NCBI GenBank assembly: GCA_050261915.1
Contig: JBLNDT010000005.1
Coordinates: 1-61,981 of the forward strand
Direction: 5' to 3'
DNA length: 61,981 bases
DNA from: UBA699 sp050261915
Lineage (GTDB): Bacteria > Bacillota > Clostridia > Clostridiales > Clostridiaceae
Positions 59,817 through 61,981 of this stretch are shown piece by piece; the stretch's first letter is position 1; each line of letters opens with the position of its first letter. The notes below the pieces were generated by a model. The model saw only the letters and a list, made by a program, of their open reading frames with translations. It had not been told where the DNA came from and ran no database searches. The position numbers and the translations under genes are program-made.

Positions 59817-59843
59817 ATAAAATACTGAATGGAGGAGCACACT

Positions 59844-60785
59844 ATGAATCCAATAGAAAAAATTTTAAAAGACTACCAGATTGTCATTTTAGACGGTGCA
59901 CTGGCTACTGAGCTTGAGGCAAGGGGCTGCAACATTAATGATGATCTTTGGTCTGCAAAGGTACTTGCAGAAAATCCAGAGATTATTAAAGGGGTGCATT
60001 ATGATTATTTTGCAGCAGGAGCTGATTGCGCTACAACCTCAAGCTATCAGGCAACAATTGAAGGCTTTTCAAAACGAGGGTACAGCAGGGAGGAGTCAAT
60101 TGAATTAATTAAAAGATCTGTTTATATTGCAAGAATAGCAAGAGATGATTTTTGGGAAAGTTTTAAGGAAAAGGAAAAAAGACCAAAGCCAATAATTGCA
60201 GCTTCCGTAGGTCCTTTCGGGGCGTATCTTGCAGATGGCTCTGAATATCGAGGTCATTATAATGTAACTGAAAATGAACTGATTGAATTTCACAGGCCAA
60301 GAATAAAGGCTCTTATTGAAGCTGGGGCAGATATATTAGCTTGTGAAACCATACCTTGCCTCATTGAAGCAAAAGCAATTGTGAAACTTCTTGAGGAATT
60401 TAAAGGAGTATATTGCTGGGTAAGCTTTAGTGCGAAAAATTCTTCACAAATAAGTGATGGAACCACCATAGCAGAGTGTGCAGAATTTTTAGATGGATTT
60501 GAACAGGTTGCAGCAATTGGAATAAATTGTACTAAACCACAGTATATACCAGGTCTGGTGGATGAAATAAAAAAGAATTCAAGAAAGCCAGTGGTGGTTT
60601 ACCCTAACTCAGGAGAAGAGTATGATGCTGTTACAAAAACCTGGCATGGAGATTCTTCAAGTTCAGGGTTTTGTGAAGGAGCTAAAATCTGGTATGAACA
60701 TGGTGCCCGTTTGATAGGAGGTTGCTGCAAAACAAGTCCAGAGGATATAAGAGCAATATCAAAATGGTTTAGAGGAGTAAGTTAA
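59844..60785 (+). CDS. mmuM: homocysteine S-methyltransferase
   Basis: A 313-residue zinc enzyme that moves a methyl group from S-methylmethionine (or SAM) to homocysteine, making methionine. The zinc cysteines are in GINCTKP and GGCCKTSPEDI. The N-terminal VILDGALATELEARGCNI is typical of MmuM/YagD. The ATG at 59829 precedes GGAGGAGC, so 59844 is chosen. It is S-box-controlled and followed by an amino acid permease, as in mmuPM operons. Confidence 0.95.
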   Translation: MNPIEKILKDYQIVILDGALATELEARGCNINDDLWSAKVLAENPEIIKGVHYDYFAAGADCATTSSYQATIEGFSKRGYSREESIELIKRSVYIARIARDDFWESFKEKEKRPKPIIAASVGPFGAYLADGSEYRGHYNVTENELIEFHRPRIKALIEAGADILACETIPCLIEAKAIVKLLEEFKGVYCWVSFSAKNSSQISDGTTIAECAEFLDGFEQVAAIGINCTKPQYIPGLVDEIKKNSRKPVVVYPNSGEEYDAVTKTWHGDSSSSGFCEGAKIWYEHGARLIGGCCKTSPEDIRAISKWFRGVS

Positions 60786-60802
60786 AGTTAGGATGTGCAA
60801 AA

Positions 60803-61981
60803 TTGAACAAAGAAAAATATGAATTAAAACGAACCTTGAAGGCAAGACATATGAATATGATAGCAATAGGGGGCTCCATAGGAACAGGTCTCTTTTTTGC
60901 CAGCGGAAGTGCAGTAAGCACCGCAGGACCTGGGGGCGCAGTTGTTTCTTATTTAATTATGGGGATGGTGGTATATCTTCTAATGAACTCCCTAGGGGAA
61001 ATGGCAACCCTGCTCCCACTTTCAGGTTCCTTTGAAACCTATGCCACAAGATTTGTGGACCCTGCCTTAGGCTTTACTTTAGGATGGAACTATTGGTTTT
61101 GCTGGGCAATATGTGTAGCAGCGGAATTAGTTGCAGGATCAATTATAGTAAAGTTCTGGTTTCCAAATACAAATGGAACACTATGGAGTATATTTTTCTT
61201 AGCAGTAATATTTACCTTAAACGTATTGTCGGCTAAAGCATATGGTGAGAGTGAATACTGGTTTGCAGGTATTAAAGTAATAACTGTTATTATATTTATA
61301 ATAGTAGGTGTACTTATGATACTTGATATACCTGGAAACGGGTCTCCAGGCTTTAGCAACTGGGTATTATCAAATGGAACAGGGGTGAAGGCACCTTTTG
61401 TAGGTGGATTAACCTCCATAATAAATGTATTTTTAGTTGCAGGATTTTCCTTCTCTGGTACCGAGATAGTGGGGCTTGCTGCAGGCGAGTCTGAAAAACC
61501 AGAAGAAAACGTTCCAAAGGCAATAAAATCAGTTTTCTGGCGTATCTTACTATTTTATATAGGTGCAATAATAGTAATAGCATTCCTAATTCCCTTTACT
61601 GATAAGAATCTTCTAAAAAGCGGCGCAGAAAGCATTGCCTACAGTCCCTTTACTTTAGTGTTTGAAAAATGCGGTATAGTATTTGCTGCAAGTACCATGA
61701 ATGCTGTAATTTTAACCTCGGTTTTATCCTGTGGGAACTCCGGGCTTTATGTTGCATCACGTATGCTTTATGCCTTGTCAAAGGAAGGAAAGGCACCTAA
61801 ATTTTTATCAAGGGTAAATAAGCAAGGGGTTCCAATAAATTCTCTATACATTACAACAGCAGTTGCAAGCGTTGCATTCTTTGCATCCTTAATAGGGGAT
61901 GGAAAGATATATTATATACTATATAATGCATCTGGAATAACAGCATTTTTTGCATGGCTTGGGATAGGAATATGTCATTAT
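60803..61981 (+). CDS. APC-family amino acid permease, cut by window end
   Basis: The frame is open for 393 codons to the window end. LKRTLKARHMNMIAIGGSIG then TGLFFASGSAVSTAGP opens the first helix with the family GSxxGTG unwinding motif; about ten helices are visible. FSFSGTEIVGLAAGESEKPE is the amphipathic loop motif of the AAT subfamily (lysine, GabP, MmuP). Following mmuM under the S-box, it is probably the S-methylmethionine or methionine permease MmuP. The start is TTG 60803 after TTAGGATG, 17 bases past the mmuM stop. The 3' end is missing. Confidence 0.9.
   Translation, partial: MNKEKYELKRTLKARHMNMIAIGGSIGTGLFFASGSAVSTAGPGGAVVSYLIMGMVVYLLMNSLGEMATLLPLSGSFETYATRFVDPALGFTLGWNYWFCWAICVAAELVAGSIIVKFWFPNTNGTLWSIFFLAVIFTLNVLSAKAYGESEYWFAGIKVITVIIFIIVGVLMILDIPGNGSPGFSNWVLSNGTGVKAPFVGGLTSIINVFLVAGFSFSGTEIVGLAAGESEKPEENVPKAIKSVFWRILLFYIGAIIVIAFLIPFTDKNLLKSGAESIAYSPFTLVFEKCGIVFAASTMNAVILTSVLSCGNSGLYVASRMLYALSKEGKAPKFLSRVNKQGVPINSLYITTAVASVAFFASLIGDGKIYYILYNASGITAFFAWLGIGICHY

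Noticed and set aside
61090..61419. A 109-codon minus-strand frame near the window end.
   Set aside because: It is antisense to the well-conserved permease, which is open to the window edge in the plus strand.
1..61981. CRISPR arrays, insertion sequences, rRNA genes and phage structural genes.
   Set aside because: None of their marks (regular spaced repeats, transposase motifs, rRNA core sequences, capsid or tail proteins) was seen on either strand.

Overview
The window reads as a chromosomal segment of a low-GC, spore-forming anaerobic Firmicute, most likely Clostridium in the strict sense. The reasons are very AT-rich spacers, strong GGAGG-type ribosome sites with frequent GTG and TTG starts, Spo0E-type phosphatases, a T-box and an S-box leader, a Clostridium/Bacillus-type LexA box and proline-reductase-like proteins. 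No species is claimed. I see no prophage, insertion sequence, CRISPR array or rRNA. There is one tRNA gene, tRNA-Ala(GGC).

Layout. 1-4 kb: a dCache chemoreceptor, then a redox or nitrosative-stress-like operon (DUF1858, an unknown protein, a hemerythrin). 4-9 kb: a secreted cell-wall-binding protein, the tRNA, small membrane proteins, a TetR/methyltransferase/GNAT operon with an operator inside its promoter, then a Spo0E-like gene followed by an AgrD-like autoinducer precursor without AgrB or AgrC. 9-13.5 kb: a nucleoside kinase, an apparently permuted solute-binding domain, a Dph6-like PP-loop ATPase and a LysA-like decarboxylase with altered substrate motifs. 13.5-16.4 kb: a GH25 lysozyme and a cyclic-di-GMP-I riboswitch in front of a secreted protein. 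16.5-18.7 kb: an SOS block (LexA box, Y-family polymerase, companion protein, SRAP protein). 18.9-24.7 kb: lipoproteins and many small genes, including two related 31-37-residue membrane peptides. 24.9-31.1 kb: GGDEF/HD-GYP and GGDEF/EAL enzymes around a Lon-like protease. 31.1-33.7 kb: DUF6179/DUF6323 genes, a leader RNA and an HD protein. 33.7-37.5 kb: a T-box-controlled branched-chain amino acid operon. 38-44.7 kb: MarR-FtsH, cardiolipin synthase, an ArsR-type regulator, a second DNA polymerase IV and an NRAMP-related transporter. 44.9-53.1 kb: a stand-alone GHKL ATPase, a second GGDEF/HD-GYP sensor, a PrdD/PrdE-like pair and an L,D-transpeptidase whose hydrophobic leader is out of frame. 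53.3-56.4 kb: AmmeMemoRadiSam genes, another Spo0E-like gene and an RNA cyclic phosphodiesterase. 56.4-59.4 kb: a nucleotidyltransferase-aminotransferase fusion with a methyltransferase. 59.5-61.98 kb: a SAM riboswitch, homocysteine methyltransferase and an amino acid permease cut by the window end.

How it works together. Three cyclic-di-GMP enzymes and one cyclic-di-GMP riboswitch suggest local signalling toward the cell surface. Sporulation-timing phosphatases and a peptide precursor suggest cell-density or sporulation control. The T-box and the SAM riboswitch tie branched-chain and methionine metabolism to supply. Convergent gene pairs repeatedly share terminators that contain their stop codons. 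Product calls rest on motifs read by eye; no database search was run.
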